This document shows positions 31,472 to 31,617 of a stretch of 31,617 nt of DNA, in pieces. The DNA is from JBBAEA01 sp041656175 (GTDB lineage Bacteria > Myxococcota_A > Bradymonadia > UBA4248), in contig JBBAEA010000021.1 of NCBI GenBank assembly GCA_041656175.1, forward strand, positions 1 to 31,617, given 5' to 3'. The notes beneath the pieces are model-generated. The model searched no databases and was not told where the DNA came from. It was given only the letters and a program-made list of their open reading frames with translations. Positions within the stretch are counted from its first letter, which is position 1. Each line of letters begins with the position of its first letter. The position numbers were made by a program, and so were the translations under genes.

Positions 31472-31617
31472 TTTATTTTTGGGGCTCAGCCCGACTCTGC
31501 ATTACGTATTTCTTTTGAGTTTGCACGGGGGGAAACCCTTTTCTTTGTGCCAAAGAAAAGATGTTTCCCCCCGTACCCCCCTTCCCAAAAGAAAGCACTC
31601 TTTTAAGCACTTTTCGA
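31461..31617 (+). repeat. Dispersed hairpin element F, copy 2 (runs to window edge)
   Basis: It starts AGAAACTCTGATTTATTTTTGGGGCTCAGCCC, abutting and overlapping the TPR stop codon. From 31499 it matches copy 1 (10579-10697) for exactly 119 bases. The central hairpin is kept: outer arm ACGGGGGGAAAC with GTTTCCCCCCGT, inner arm TTTTCTTTG with CAAAGAAAA around TGC, with a small internal loop. Differences from copy 1 in the stem are paired: G-C to A-T, C-G to A-T, T-A to G-C. Confidence 0.88.

Overview
The window is a stretch of chromosome from a Gram-negative bacterium that most resembles the Myxococcota/Bradymonadota group of former Deltaproteobacteria. The lineage clues are a membrane Ser/Thr kinase with the HRDVSPQN loop and PEGA-like repeats, a two-pass membrane protein ending in the domain annotated as 'MXAN_5187 C-terminal', and a lipoprotein with CGNGxxDDGExCD cysteine-rich modules. 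Base composition is moderate, lower than in cultured myxobacteria. This is inference from protein families; there is no rRNA or tRNA gene in the window to settle it.

Layout, left to right. (1) 1-2734: the 3' end of an adenosine deaminase converges on the exonuclease VII genes xseB and xseA. (2) 2830-3475: two tandem-repeat arrays built from CACGAAA-type words in opposite orientations. (3) 3569-5222: a DUF4259-like small protein and a NYN-nuclease/cold-shock-domain fusion. (4) 5764-9430: glnS, then a single gene fusing a MutT-type Nudix hydrolase to the rRNA/tRNA methyltransferase RlmN, converging on folK. (5) 9529-12046: a secreted beta-barrel-like protein, a 56-residue FeoB-associated-type Cys-rich protein and a DtxR regulator fused to a FeoA domain. 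(6) 12603-17076: the membrane Ser/Thr kinase and the two-TM sensor-like protein. (7) 17362-18783: ttcA and recR, abutting. (8) 18996-22448: Cys-rich lipoprotein, periplasmic beta-lactamase-fold serine hydrolase, CrcB fluoride channel. (9) 22665-28083: tex and rne, a probable RNA-metabolism operon. (10) 28856-31471: a large TPR protein whose base composition changes part-way.

Most genes are housekeeping, with nucleic-acid maintenance and translation prominent: exonuclease VII, RecR, GlnRS, RlmN, TtcA, RNase E/G, Tex and the NYN-CSD protein. Two are unusual fusions (MutT-RlmN and NYN-CSD).

The least expected content is intergenic. At least five copies of short (about 120-180 bp) non-coding elements share ends of the form G(G/A)(G/A)A(A/T)(A/G)CTCTGATT, often in inverted orientation at the two ends, while their interiors differ and fold into strong hairpins. 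Two interiors occur in several copies. Between copies, stem bases change in compensating pairs, so the structure appears to be conserved. Several copies lie within a few bases of a stop codon, and one supplies the stop codon itself. They look like MITE/REP-type elements, possibly with an RNA 3'-end function. All assignments are from reading the sequence; no database search was run.
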